Positions 26,620 through 35,228 of a DNA stretch of 64,000 nt are shown here, one piece after another. The position numbers and the translations under genes are program-made. The notes below the pieces were generated by a model, which had not been told where the DNA came from, did no database searches, and saw nothing but the letters and a program-made list of their open reading frames with translations. Within the stretch, counting starts at the first letter, position 1. Every line of letters begins with the position of its first letter. The DNA comes from Acidobacteriota bacterium (lineage in GTDB: Bacteria > Acidobacteriota > Terriglobia > Terriglobales > Acidobacteriaceae). Location of the stretch: NCBI GenBank assembly GCA_003225175.1, contig QIBA01000066.1, positions 1-64,000 on the forward strand, in the 5' to 3' direction.

Positions 26620-28137
26620 CTACTTCAATTTGAACTGAAGCTTTACAACTTCGGTGCTGACGACTGGTTTATCGCCCAACGTAGCTGGCTGATACTTCCA
26701 ACGCTTTACTGCATCGAGCGCCGCCGAGCGAAGAATGGGCGGTCCCGAAACAGCCCGCGCTGCCGAAACGTTGCCTGACGTGTCCACGTCGAGGGTGATT
26801 ATCACTTCGCCTTCAGCGCGGACTTGACGTGCCATTGAGGGATATTGTGCGGGAGCCGAGTACACCAATCTCGCTGGCACTGCTTTTCGCACTGGCTGAG
26901 GCGCCAGCAAAGCTGCCTTCATCGGGGTTTGTGCGACTACCGCATTTAGAACGTCCGGTTTCGTTGCATTCGAACTGTTGTCCACTGTCAAAGGAAGCGC
27001 CAGGGGCTCCTCGTCCACGTCTTCGACTGGTTTTGGTAAAGATGCCGACGCCGTTTGATGTCGGACGGCTACCTGCGCTTCTGCAGGGTTTGTCTCTGCG
27101 CGTGTCGGTGGCGGTGCCGACTCGAGGGCTGGCGACGATGGAGTCGAGCGCGCGACCTCAGCCGTGTTCGGAGTCGCCTTTTGCGTTGTGCCGTCCGCCT
27201 CCGCCTCATCATGGCTCGTCGTGGAACTTGGTTTTTCTGCGCTTTTCGTCTTCGGCAAAACTTGCGATATCGAGGATAGTCTTACCTGAGGGAGACTGAC
27301 TCTCGGAATACTCACTTGGGGAAGACTGACTTGGGCAATCTCTGATCGATGCTGCATCCAATATCGCACTCCGATTGCAGCGACCGCCAAGGCCGCTATC
27401 GACAAAGCCGAATAAAAGGCTTTCCTTCGTTGCTCTCGGCGATGTGCAGCGCGATTGGCTGCGCGGAATTGTGCTACCGAATCAATAGGTGCCGATCTGG
27501 AAGTAAATTTTTCCGGCGCGTTGAAAGAAGTACTTGTAGAAGTGCTGGTGGGAGCGCTTGAAAAGGCTTCTCCTGCAATCGAATCGGCGAGGCTCACAAT
27601 CTCGTTGGCGCCTCTAATCGGAGGCTGGGATACTTGATGCTTCGATGAGTCGCCGAGTCCAGACGATTGCGTGCCGAACGATGGCGAGGCCTGCGTTTTG
27701 AATCTGTAAGAGCCCGAATCGGTTTTCAAATCTTCCTGCGGAAACTGAACGGGCCAGAAGTCCTGTTGCTCGCGAGTAAACTCAACCTCCACCGAATTCC
27801 CGTCCTTGACCACGGGTTCAATGCCGACGACGTGGCATTCCGCCGCGTTTCCAGTCTTTGCGATCTGGAGAGTCAACTTATGTCCCACGCGAAGGATGGA
27901 GTTCGTGGCGATTATGGCTCCGCGAACGGTCACAAACTGCGTGCGCGTTTCTTCGCGTCCGCCAAACTGGTCGCGGACCACCACCGGCAGCGAGATTGCG
28001 ATGCGCGTATAACGTCGGGAGCGTGCCGGACGATTGGATGTCAATCCGCCGCTATCGATTGATGTGTTCTTGCCAGACGTCGCTTCGAAAACATCGGCTG
28101 CCCGGGGATCGGCCGTGATGTCGTTTCGTGGCGTCAT
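26620..28137 (-). CDS. PilZ-domain and TonB-domain fusion protein
   Basis: A 505-residue protein with three parts. Residues 38-135 look like a PilZ domain of the acidobacterial type: RRYTR supplies the R-x3-R motif, but the usual DxSxxG is replaced (VTVRGAII), so cyclic-di-GMP binding is doubtful. Then one transmembrane helix at about 245-262, a five-residue repeat region (VSLPQ, VSIPR, VSLPQ), and a long polar linker. The C terminus (about 420-505) is a TonB domain: YPSMARQVRAEGEVIITLDV ... ALDAVKRWKYQPATLGDKPV. The N terminus is cytosolic and the TonB part is periplasmic. Confidence 0.8.
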   Translation of the reverse strand: MTPRNDITADPRAADVFEATSGKNTSIDSGGLTSNRPARSRRYTRIAISLPVVVRDQFGGREETRTQFVTVRGAIIATNSILRVGHKLTLQIAKTGNAAECHVVGIEPVVKDGNSVEVEFTREQQDFWPVQFPQEDLKTDSGSYRFKTQASPSFGTQSSGLGDSSKHQVSQPPIRGANEIVSLADSIAGEAFSSAPTSTSTSTSFNAPEKFTSRSAPIDSVAQFRAANRAAHRREQRRKAFYSALSIAALAVAAIGVRYWMQHRSEIAQVSLPQVSIPRVSLPQVRLSSISQVLPKTKSAEKPSSTTSHDEAEADGTTQKATPNTAEVARSTPSSPALESAPPPTRAETNPAEAQVAVRHQTASASLPKPVEDVDEEPLALPLTVDNSSNATKPDVLNAVVAQTPMKAALLAPQPVRKAVPARLVYSAPAQYPSMARQVRAEGEVIITLDVDTSGNVSAARAVSGPPILRSAALDAVKRWKYQPATLGDKPVVSTEVVKLQFKLK

Positions 28138-28508
28138 TTTGTTCGGTGTCTCAAGAAATTTCGAGTCAATCTCCGCCCGAATTACACACCTTATTTACTG
28201 TCATGGGTCAGATAACGAAGGTAGTGGGCCTCACGGCAGTTCATTTCGAGTACTTTTGTTCAAGATGATTGCTGATGCCAGTGGCGCAAAGAAGTGGGCG
28301 AAGCCAGCCTAGTGACGATGCGCCAAGCTATTGAGAGGATTGACCGGAATCGCCAGCCGGAATATTTGGAACTGCAGTCGGAAAATGCGCGCGCGCACAA
28401 GGGTTTACCGAAGCCGTTGCCTCGCCTGTAAGGCCATTACCTTTCGTACTTGATGGCTGGATAAGGCAATGCAAATGCACACGATGAATATTAAACCAGG
28501 AGCGTACT
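28138..28508. other. 370-base intergenic region, divergent promoters
   Basis: This lies between the PilZ-TonB gene (minus) and the SYLF gene (plus), so both promoters must be here. I see no recognisable RNA or repeat. A 37-codon open frame near 28323-28433 has no ribosome site or domain and is not called. A ribosome site CAGGAG ends at 28501 for the SYLF gene. Confidence 0.4.
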
Positions 28509-29210
28509 TTGAAAAGACAGCTAATCTCCCTCACTTCTCTTTTGATCCTTCTTACAACGTGCAGCTTTGCGGAAGGAGACCGGGAAAAGCTCCGAGAGCG
28601 GCTCGACAAGGCAGGCACCATCCTCGATGAGATCACTTCAGCTCCCGACAGGGGAGTGCCCCAGCAGATCCTTGCGCACGCCCAATGTGTCGGTGTGATT
28701 CCGACCATGATGAAGGCTGGCTTCGGCATCGGCGGCGAGTACGGGCAAGGTGTGGTTACCTGCCGTACCGGTAAAGGATGGAGCGCGCCCGCGTTCTATC
28801 GCCTGGGAGGGGGAACCTTTGGTCTGCAAATTGGCGGTCAAGCTGTTGATGTAGTCATGCTGTTCATGAATGACCGCGGCCTCGAGTCGCTGATGGCCCA
28901 CAAGATAAAACTGGGAGTCGATGCCTCTGCATCCGCTGGGCCGGTCGGTCGCACTGCTGCAGCCGATACGAACATCGCGATGCATTCTGAGATACTCACC
29001 TACTCCCGCTCCCGCGGATTGTTTGCGGGCGTGTCGCTGAAAGGCAGCTGGTTCGAGCAGAATGGCGGGGACACACGCACGTTCTACGGCCGCGACATCG
29101 ATTTCCGGAACATTTTGAGCGGATCGGTGCGTCCGCCATCGGGCTCGGAACAATTCATTTCAGCCGTTCGCAAAGACTTTGGCGAAGCCAAAGCTGCTGT
29201 GCAGGATTAA
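28509..29210 (+). CDS. SYLF/Ysc84-domain lipid-binding protein, exported
   Basis: A 233-residue protein with a signal peptide (MKRQLISLTSLLILLTTCSFA) and one SYLF domain covering the rest: VIPTMMKAGFGIGGEYGQGVV, FGLQIGGQAVDVVMLFMND, and LFAGVSLKGSWFEQN. In eukaryotes this domain binds phosphoinositides; exported bacterial forms have no settled role. The TTG at 28509 has CAGGAG seven bases upstream and no ATG is available nearby, so it is taken as the start. It is a single-gene unit, followed by a 289-base spacer. Confidence 0.85.
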   Translation: MKRQLISLTSLLILLTTCSFAEGDREKLRERLDKAGTILDEITSAPDRGVPQQILAHAQCVGVIPTMMKAGFGIGGEYGQGVVTCRTGKGWSAPAFYRLGGGTFGLQIGGQAVDVVMLFMNDRGLESLMAHKIKLGVDASASAGPVGRTAAADTNIAMHSEILTYSRSRGLFAGVSLKGSWFEQNGGDTRTFYGRDIDFRNILSGSVRPPSGSEQFISAVRKDFGEAKAAVQD

Positions 29211-29451
29211 TCTAAGTGCTTTTTGGGCGGATCCCATGATCGAAAGGACTTAGATTACGAGATCCGATCGAGATCCCACCCGAGGCATGGGATTGGAATG
29301 GGATGATCCCATCCGTCCAGCTGTTCGCTTCCGAACAGGAATCATCTTCTGTGAACAGTCGGGCTGCTCGGCCTGCCAATTTCTGATTCGTTAAGTCTCG
29401 CAAAATCAATCTAGCTCCCAATCGGTGAAGAACATGCTAACCGGATAGGAA

Positions 29452-29480
29452 GTAGACCGTCTACAACCAGCATGTAGACG
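29452..29480. promoter_or_regulatory. Candidate PadR operator
   Basis: GTAGAC-C-GTCTAC is a perfect 13-base palindrome at 29452-29464, and a third GTAGAC follows at 29474, giving CGTCTAC and GTAGACG arms 9 bases apart. The block lies 20-48 bases before the PadR start codon, where a repressor could block transcription of its own gene and the permease. PadR proteins bind such inverted repeats; binding here is inferred. Confidence 0.5.
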
Positions 29481-29499
29481 TACTGCATCCCGGAGCTGA

Positions 29500-29850
29500 A
29501 TGAATCCTCATTATCAAAATCGCATTGAACTCTTGCAGGGGACCCTCGATCTGCTGATTCTCCAGACCTTGATTTGGGGTGAGCAACATGGGTATGGGAT
29601 CAGTCAGGTGATCCGAGTGCAATCCGGAGATGTTCTTCAGGTTGATACAGGATCGCTCTATCCCGCGCTCCATCGTCTTGAACGTCAGAAGTGGATCAAA
29701 TCGGCATGGAAGCTTACAGAAAACAATCAACGCGCGAAGTTTTATCAGCTAACCGCTGCGGGCCGCAGACAACTTGCTGAAGAGCGTTCGCGCTGGACTC
29801 AGATGTCAGATGCCATTGCGGCAGTGCTGAAACCCGTACGCTCGGAATAA
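29500..29850 (+). CDS. PadR-family transcriptional regulator, acidobacterial type
   Basis: A 116-residue winged-helix repressor: LLQGTLDLLILQTLIWGEQHGYGI, DTGSLYPALHRLERQKWI and KFYQLTAAGRRQL cover the DNA-binding domain and the wing. The C terminus is too short for a full PadR dimerisation arm. The gene is 41 bases ahead of an ADOP permease; this regulator-permease pair is a hallmark of Acidobacteria. The ATG 29500 has GGAG nearby. A palindrome lies just upstream, consistent with self-repression. Confidence 0.9.
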   Translation: MNPHYQNRIELLQGTLDLLILQTLIWGEQHGYGISQVIRVQSGDVLQVDTGSLYPALHRLERQKWIKSAWKLTENNQRAKFYQLTAAGRRQLAEERSRWTQMSDAIAAVLKPVRSE

Positions 29851-29891
29851 GAGTCTTCGCTTATTGAGCTCGGCTTAGAACGGAGAATCGG

Positions 29892-32567
29892 ATGTCGTTA
29901 TTCAACAGACAAGAGAAGGATTCTGATCTCAACGACGAAATTCAATCGCATTTGAACATGGCGATCAAAGATCGGACTCAAAATGGGCAGACGGTACGCG
30001 ACGCACGTAATTCTGCTCTCAAAGACTTCGGCAACGTTCTCCTGGTTAAGCAAGCTACTCGGGAAATGTGGTCGGGAGCTTCTCTTGAAGCCTTTTGGCA
30101 GGATTTGCGTTACGGAGCACGCATGCTGGCCAAGTCCCCGGGTTTCGCCCTGATTGCCATCTTGACTCTCGCGCTGGGAATTGGCGCGAACACAGCAATC
30201 TTTTCTGTTGTGAACGGAGTGTTGCTCAATCCGCTACCATATCCACATCCCGAGCAGATCGTTTCTTTGTTCACCGAAATGCCGAATTTCAAAAACGGGT
30301 CGATTTCATATCCAAACTTTGAAGACTGGCGCCGGATGAATCGCAGTTTCAGCTCCATCGCTGCGTATCGCTCCACTGGATTCAACCTCTCGGGGCATGG
30401 CGAACCCGAGCATCTGCATGGAGAGATGATCTCGGCAGGTTTCTTTGAGATTCTCGGGATAAATCCTCTTTTGGGACGCAGCTTCTCCGCCGACGAAGAC
30501 CGGCTGGGCGCCAACCCGACTGTGATGATTACTGAAGGATTGTGGAAGCGGAAATACGGATCCGACCCCACGATTATTGGCCAACGCATGGTGCTGAATG
30601 ATGTGGGCCGCACCATCATTGGGGTGGTTCCATCCACGTTTCATCTGCATATCCAGAATTTCCAGCGCGGGGGACCAGCAAACGAGGTCTATGCCGCGGT
30701 TGGGGAATTCAACGAGCCGCAGTTTCACAATAATCGCGCTGCAGGGTGGGGTTTAGACGGAATCGGTCGCCTGAAACCCGGGGTCACCTTCGAACAGGCT
30801 CGTGCAGACATGGATCGCGTTTCGCGAGATCTGGCCGCTGCTTATCCCGACGTCAACGGGAGTAAGAAGGCTTATCTGCTGCCGCTCAAAGATGAGATGG
30901 TCGGCGACATGCGTCCTGTGCTTCTTGTCATCCTCGGTGCTGTGATGTTCGTGCTGCTCATTGCCTGTGTGAATGTCGCGAACCTTCTGCTGGCCCGGGC
31001 TACCGGCCGGAGTCGTGAATTCGCCATTCGCATAGCACTCGGGGCAGGCGAGATGCGGATTATCCGCCAACTCCTCACTGAGAGTGTATTACTCGCGTTC
31101 GTAGGTGGCGCGCTGGGACTCGTTCTGGCGAAGTTCGGGACGGCAGCCGCCATCGCTGCCATGCCTGTGACGATGCCGCGGGCGGAGGATATTGGACTCG
31201 ATCAGCGCGTCCTGTTGTTCACGTTGGTTGTCTCCATCCTTTCAGGCATCGCCTTCGGACTTGCTCCTGCCTGGAAGACCTCACGTTCGGATGTTGGTTC
31301 GACGCTGAAGGAAAGCGGCCGCACTTTGGCCGGCGGTCGCAGTCGTGCGCAAGGCATTTTCGTCATCTCCGAAATGGCACTGGCAGTCGTACTGTTGATC
31401 GGCGCTGGTCTCATGATCCGAACCTTGATCGTGCTTTGGGGACTCGATGCCGGCTTTAGTCCGCATAACGTGATGACATTTTCCTTTTCAGGACCGGCGT
31501 CGTACAAGAACAAGTCACCCGACCTTGTTCGCGCTACTCAGCGGCAGCTTCATGACAAGCTGGCTTCCCTTCCAGGTGTCGAGGCAGTTTCCTTCAGTTG
31601 GGGCGCTACTCTGATGCAAAGCGACAACGAGGATTACTTCTGGATAGTTGGCAGGCCCATGCCTCGACTCAGCCAGTTGCCTATGACGCTCCGCTACTTA
31701 GTCGAACCCGAATACCTCAAGGCCATGCAGATACAGCTCAAACGTGGACGATTCTTTACCGCCGCCGACAACGAGCATGCTCCAAGAGTGGCAGTCATCG
31801 ACGAGAGTTTCGCGGAAAAGTATTTTCCTGGCGAGGACCCGATCGGACATTTCATCAACACAAACACTGATCCGGATGATCCTGACAAAGCTCCAAATCC
31901 GCAGATCGTCGGAGTCGTCGCCCATGTGAATCAGTGGGGGCTGGATTCCGATTCGAAAAGTCCACTGCACGCGCAGATGTACGAGCCCATCATGCAGGTA
32001 CCTGACAGCGCCCTCAAGCGCGGTGGATTGGCATCCGATGTTTACCTGCGCACAACGCTGCCCGGCGTGCCGTCGTTTGAAGAGATGCGAGAACGCCTAT
32101 CGGAGGTCAATGGTGAACTCGTTGTGTTCTCTCCGGAACCGCTCGAGGAAATCGTTGCGCATTCGATTGGACAAAAGCGTTTCGCGATGACATTGCTCGC
32201 TGTATTCGCCGGCATTGCCCTGTTGCTTGCCAGCGTAGGAATTTACGGCGTGCTCTCATACCTGGTCGGGCAGCGAACGCAGGAGATCGGAGTCCGAATG
32301 GCTCTGGGCGCACAGCGCTTCCACGTGTTGCAGCTCGTTATGAATGACGGAGCGCGGATGACGCTGGTTGGCCTGGCAATTGGAGTCATCGCTGCGCTGG
32401 GACTCACAAGACTCCTCTCCCATATGTTGTTTGGGGTTAAGCCGACCGATCCGCTCACGTTTTTGGCTGTAGCTACGCTTTTGTGCACGATCGCGCTTCT
32501 TGCCTGCTATGTTCCCGCACATCGCGCCATGAGGGTCGACCCGACGGTGGCTCTAAGGTACGAGTAG
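29892..32567 (+). CDS. ADOP-type ABC permease (acidobacterial duplicated orphan permease)
   Basis: An 891-residue membrane protein made of two MacB/FtsX permease units in one chain: a cytosolic N-terminal segment of about 70 residues, a first transmembrane helix (FALIAILTLALGIGANTAIFSVV), a periplasmic MacB-like domain, three more helices, then the pattern repeated to a C-terminal helix group ending in VDPTVALRYE. No ATPase gene is adjacent, hence orphan. Related permeases work with a MacB-type ATPase in export of peptides or drugs; the substrate here is unknown. Its transcription is probably set by the PadR just upstream. Confidence 0.9.
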   Translation: MSLFNRQEKDSDLNDEIQSHLNMAIKDRTQNGQTVRDARNSALKDFGNVLLVKQATREMWSGASLEAFWQDLRYGARMLAKSPGFALIAILTLALGIGANTAIFSVVNGVLLNPLPYPHPEQIVSLFTEMPNFKNGSISYPNFEDWRRMNRSFSSIAAYRSTGFNLSGHGEPEHLHGEMISAGFFEILGINPLLGRSFSADEDRLGANPTVMITEGLWKRKYGSDPTIIGQRMVLNDVGRTIIGVVPSTFHLHIQNFQRGGPANEVYAAVGEFNEPQFHNNRAAGWGLDGIGRLKPGVTFEQARADMDRVSRDLAAAYPDVNGSKKAYLLPLKDEMVGDMRPVLLVILGAVMFVLLIACVNVANLLLARATGRSREFAIRIALGAGEMRIIRQLLTESVLLAFVGGALGLVLAKFGTAAAIAAMPVTMPRAEDIGLDQRVLLFTLVVSILSGIAFGLAPAWKTSRSDVGSTLKESGRTLAGGRSRAQGIFVISEMALAVVLLIGAGLMIRTLIVLWGLDAGFSPHNVMTFSFSGPASYKNKSPDLVRATQRQLHDKLASLPGVEAVSFSWGATLMQSDNEDYFWIVGRPMPRLSQLPMTLRYLVEPEYLKAMQIQLKRGRFFTAADNEHAPRVAVIDESFAEKYFPGEDPIGHFINTNTDPDDPDKAPNPQIVGVVAHVNQWGLDSDSKSPLHAQMYEPIMQVPDSALKRGGLASDVYLRTTLPGVPSFEEMRERLSEVNGELVVFSPEPLEEIVAHSIGQKRFAMTLLAVFAGIALLLASVGIYGVLSYLVGQRTQEIGVRMALGAQRFHVLQLVMNDGARMTLVGLAIGVIAALGLTRLLSHMLFGVKPTDPLTFLAVATLLCTIALLACYVPAHRAMRVDPTVALRYE

Positions 32568-32585
32568 CCCTAGTCGCCGCGCATG

Positions 32586-32613
32586 GTAGAGACGCACAAT
32601 GCTGCGTCTCCAC
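32586..32613. repeat. Dispersed palindromic repeat, copy 4
   Basis: GTAGAGACGCACAATGCTGC and then GTCTCCAC: the central GCATGC is changed to ACAATG, so this copy is less symmetric. It begins 18 bases after the permease stop codon. Confidence 0.72.
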
Positions 32614-32703
32614 TCTGTGGCGCGTGTTGAGGCCGACGGCCGGACAGCCGAAGAAGCCACGCTTTAGCCTGCACCCCGCCTTTGCTAGAATCGCGAATCC
32701 CCC

Positions 32704-33408
32704 ATGCATCCGCTGCAACACATGTCCGAACCCCAGTGGAAGAACATGATGTTCCTCTCCTCGAGCGTCGCGCGCCTGCTGCTCGCGGGATTACTGGGTG
32801 GATTGATTGGCTTGGAACGGACGGTTCACCACAAGAGCGCGGGCATCCGTACTAATATGTTCATCTGCATCGGTGCGGCGATGTTCACGATTCTTTCGGA
32901 CATCATTCCGGATCCAAGCCTTGCCGATCGAACGCGAATCGCTTCGAACATAGTTCAGGGTGTGGGATTTCTTGGGGCGGGAGCGATTATTCACGGAAAA
33001 GGCGGCGTTTCAGGACTCACGACTGCCGCCACGATTTGGGTGGTCGCCTCCATAGGAATTGCAGCAGGCGCCGGCCATTACCTGCTCGCTACGTTCGCGA
33101 CCGGAATCATTCTGCTTGCGCTTTTTCTACTCGGATCGATTGAAGCCAAGCTTGGGCTGAAACGCATGGCCATGAGCTACGAGATCAAAGGCGAAAGCGC
33201 TCCCAAGATTCTCGATGAAGTTAACGAGCTGATCGAAGATCACCATCTCTCACTGCAGGGGCTGCAGGTCGGCCGCTCGCAAAATCTCTCTCGCGTCATG
33301 TTCAAGGTGACGTGCACGCTACCTGAGCACGAAAAGCTGCGCGCGGACCTCAAAATGGCTCCAGCATTCGAGAGCGTCGCCACATTCAACGCGGTTTCTG
33401 AGGAATGA
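32704..33408 (+). CDS. MgtC/SapB-family membrane protein
   Basis: A 234-residue protein. Four or five helices form the MgtC domain (LLLAGLLGGLIGLERTVHHKSAGIRT, IVQGVGFLGAGAIIHGKGGVSGLTTAATIW), followed by a cytosolic C-terminal part of about 75 residues with an ACT-like pattern. MgtC proteins act in magnesium stress and acid or virulence adaptation, without a proven transport activity. It is the first gene of an operon whose next gene overlaps it by four bases (ATGA). Starts at 32704, 32722 or 32746 are all possible and the choice is weak. Confidence 0.87.
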   Translation: MHPLQHMSEPQWKNMMFLSSSVARLLLAGLLGGLIGLERTVHHKSAGIRTNMFICIGAAMFTILSDIIPDPSLADRTRIASNIVQGVGFLGAGAIIHGKGGVSGLTTAATIWVVASIGIAAGAGHYLLATFATGIILLALFLLGSIEAKLGLKRMAMSYEIKGESAPKILDEVNELIEDHHLSLQGLQVGRSQNLSRVMFKVTCTLPEHEKLRADLKMAPAFESVATFNAVSEE

Positions 33409-34208
33409 GTTCGAAGCCAATCCTTTTTTGTAAAGCTGAGGCCTGCGGCAATGACTTTCTCATCGTCGAGTCTGCGGGCATGGGTAATGACCCGGCTGAA
33501 CTCTCCCGATGTCTCTGCGATCGCCACCGAGGAGTTGGCGCTGATGGTGTCGAGTGGGTGAGTATTGATGAAAAGGGCCAGGTCGTCGCTCGGCTGTTTA
33601 ACGCTGATGGTTCGGAAGCCGAGATTTCCGGAAATGGAACTCGATGCGTTGCCGCCTGGGCGGTAGAAAGACGGGGTGGATCTGAGGTCCGCATCTTGAC
33701 CGGCGCGGGCGAGAAGGAGTGTATGCTTCTTCGCCGTTCAGAGCACGAATTCGAATTCATGGTCGAGATGGGACGCGCTGCAGTATTGGGAAAAAAGAGG
33801 ATTCCCATTCCCGGAGGAAATGCAAAGGGACTAGAGATCTCGATAGGGAATCCACACTTCGTTGAGTTCGTTGACCGTTTTCCCGAGAGATGGCAGGCTC
33901 GCGCAGAGGTGATCGGGCAAAGCCGCGAATTTCCTCATGGAACGAACGTAGAATTCGTGCGCGTTCTCGGACGTAACAAAATCGAGTTCCGCATCTTTGA
34001 GCGCGGAGCCGGGGAGACCCAATCCTCCGGGACAGGATCGTGCGCCTCAGCAATAGCCGCAATTCACACAGGCCAAGTCTCCTCTCCGGTGGAGGTTTAC
34101 GCGCCCGGAGGCAAGCAGGTGGTTCACTGGGATGGAGCAGATGCCTTGCTTCTCGAAGGTCCGGCACGCCTGGTGTGCCGCGGCGAATTCTTCTATCAAG
34201 ACTATTAA
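33405..34208 (+). CDS. dapF: DapF-fold diaminopimelate epimerase homologue with Ser/Ser active site
   Basis: A 267-residue protein with the two-lobed DapF fold: KAEACGNDFLIV, LFNADGSEAEISGNGTRC, and FERGAGETQSSGTGSC. DapF converts LL- to meso-diaminopimelate using two catalytic cysteines, in AQCGNG and ACGSG in Escherichia coli. Here both positions are serine: Ser75 (codon TCC at 33627) and Ser208 (TCC at 34026). The neighbouring, non-catalytic Cys81 and Cys213 remain. So either it works with a serine pair or does another reaction. It overlaps mgtC by four bases and precedes ldcA and mpl, cell-wall peptide genes. Confidence 0.82.
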   Translation: MSSKPILFCKAEACGNDFLIVESAGMGNDPAELSRCLCDRHRGVGADGVEWVSIDEKGQVVARLFNADGSEAEISGNGTRCVAAWAVERRGGSEVRILTGAGEKECMLLRRSEHEFEFMVEMGRAAVLGKKRIPIPGGNAKGLEISIGNPHFVEFVDRFPERWQARAEVIGQSREFPHGTNVEFVRVLGRNKIEFRIFERGAGETQSSGTGSCASAIAAIHTGQVSSPVEVYAPGGKQVVHWDGADALLLEGPARLVCRGEFFYQDY

Positions 34209-34251
34209 GCTTCCGCTTCGGTTGACTCGTATCAGCTAAGATTGAAAACTT

Positions 34252-35226
34252 GTGACTGCCGAGCGCTCATCTCTGTTTCGCCCCCCAGTTCTGCAAAGAG
34301 GAGACACGGTTGGCATCGTTGCTCCAGCCGGCCCGGTGAATCGGAAAGAGTTTGAAGCAGGTGTTCTGGCATTGCAGCAGATTGGTCTTGTTCCTGTCTT
34401 TTCTGAAAGCATCTTCGAGCGCGAACGTTATTTTGCGGGCGGAATACGGCGTCGCGTCGATGAGCTGCATGAGATGTTTCGCTTGCCGGAAGTGAAGGCG
34501 ATCATCTGCACACGTGGCGGATATGGTTCAAATTATCTGTTGCCTCATCTGGACCTCAGCCTGATCGCCAAAAATCCGAAGATCTTTTGCGGATACAGCG
34601 ATTTGACAACATTGCTGACCTACTTTCACGACGAACTCAGTCTGATCGGCTTTCACGGTCCCATGTTGGCGAAGGACTTCGCTCGGCCTGAAGGCGTGCA
34701 TCTCAAGTCATTCTCCTTCGCCAGCTCTGGGCAGCCGCAGTGGACTATTACCAACTCGGATTCACCTGCGATGGAGGCGATTTGCCCTGGAGAGGCAGAA
34801 GGCAAATTGTACGGTGGGTGCCTTTCACTGCTGGTTGCCTCTCTCGGAACACCTTATGAGATTCGGACAGAAGAGACGATTCTGTTTCTCGAAGATCTGG
34901 GTGAGTGGCCCTATCGAATCGATCGCATGCTGATGCAATTAAGATACGCAGGTAAGCTGGAGAAAGTGCGAGGCATCGTTTTTGGAGAGATGCTCGAGTG
35001 CTCTCCTCCCGCAAGCGCGGGCTACACTCTTCAGGAGGCAATTGCCCACATCCTGGGCGACCTGAATGTCCCGGTAGCATTCGGGTTGCGCTCCGGACAC
35101 GTTTCTGCTGAAAACATCACGCTGCCGATTGGGGTGCGTGCGCGATTGATAGTTGCAGAGAGCGCGACGCTGGAGATTCTGGAAGCTGCAACTACACCAC
35201 GCAGTGAGACCACGAGGGCAGGATAG
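34252..35226 (+). CDS. ldcA: LD-carboxypeptidase (muropeptide), S66 family
   Basis: A 324-residue cytosolic peptidase that removes the terminal D-alanine from murein tetrapeptides during recycling. The family nucleophile is Ser116 in FCGYSDLTTLL, and the acid/base partners fit the LFLEDLGEWPYRIDRML and RSGHV segments. The start is GTG 34252. Its stop at 35226 is two bases from the next start, so it is co-translated with mpl. The pairing ldcA-mpl is direct evidence for reuse of wall peptides. Confidence 0.9.
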   Translation: MTAERSSLFRPPVLQRGDTVGIVAPAGPVNRKEFEAGVLALQQIGLVPVFSESIFERERYFAGGIRRRVDELHEMFRLPEVKAIICTRGGYGSNYLLPHLDLSLIAKNPKIFCGYSDLTTLLTYFHDELSLIGFHGPMLAKDFARPEGVHLKSFSFASSGQPQWTITNSDSPAMEAICPGEAEGKLYGGCLSLLVASLGTPYEIRTEETILFLEDLGEWPYRIDRMLMQLRYAGKLEKVRGIVFGEMLECSPPASAGYTLQEAIAHILGDLNVPVAFGLRSGHVSAENITLPIGVRARLIVAESATLEILEAATTPRSETTRAG

Positions 35227-35228
35227 GA

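Noticed and set aside
28323-28433. A 37-codon plus-strand open frame before the SYLF gene
   Set aside because: No ribosome site, no domain, and normal chance length for this base composition.
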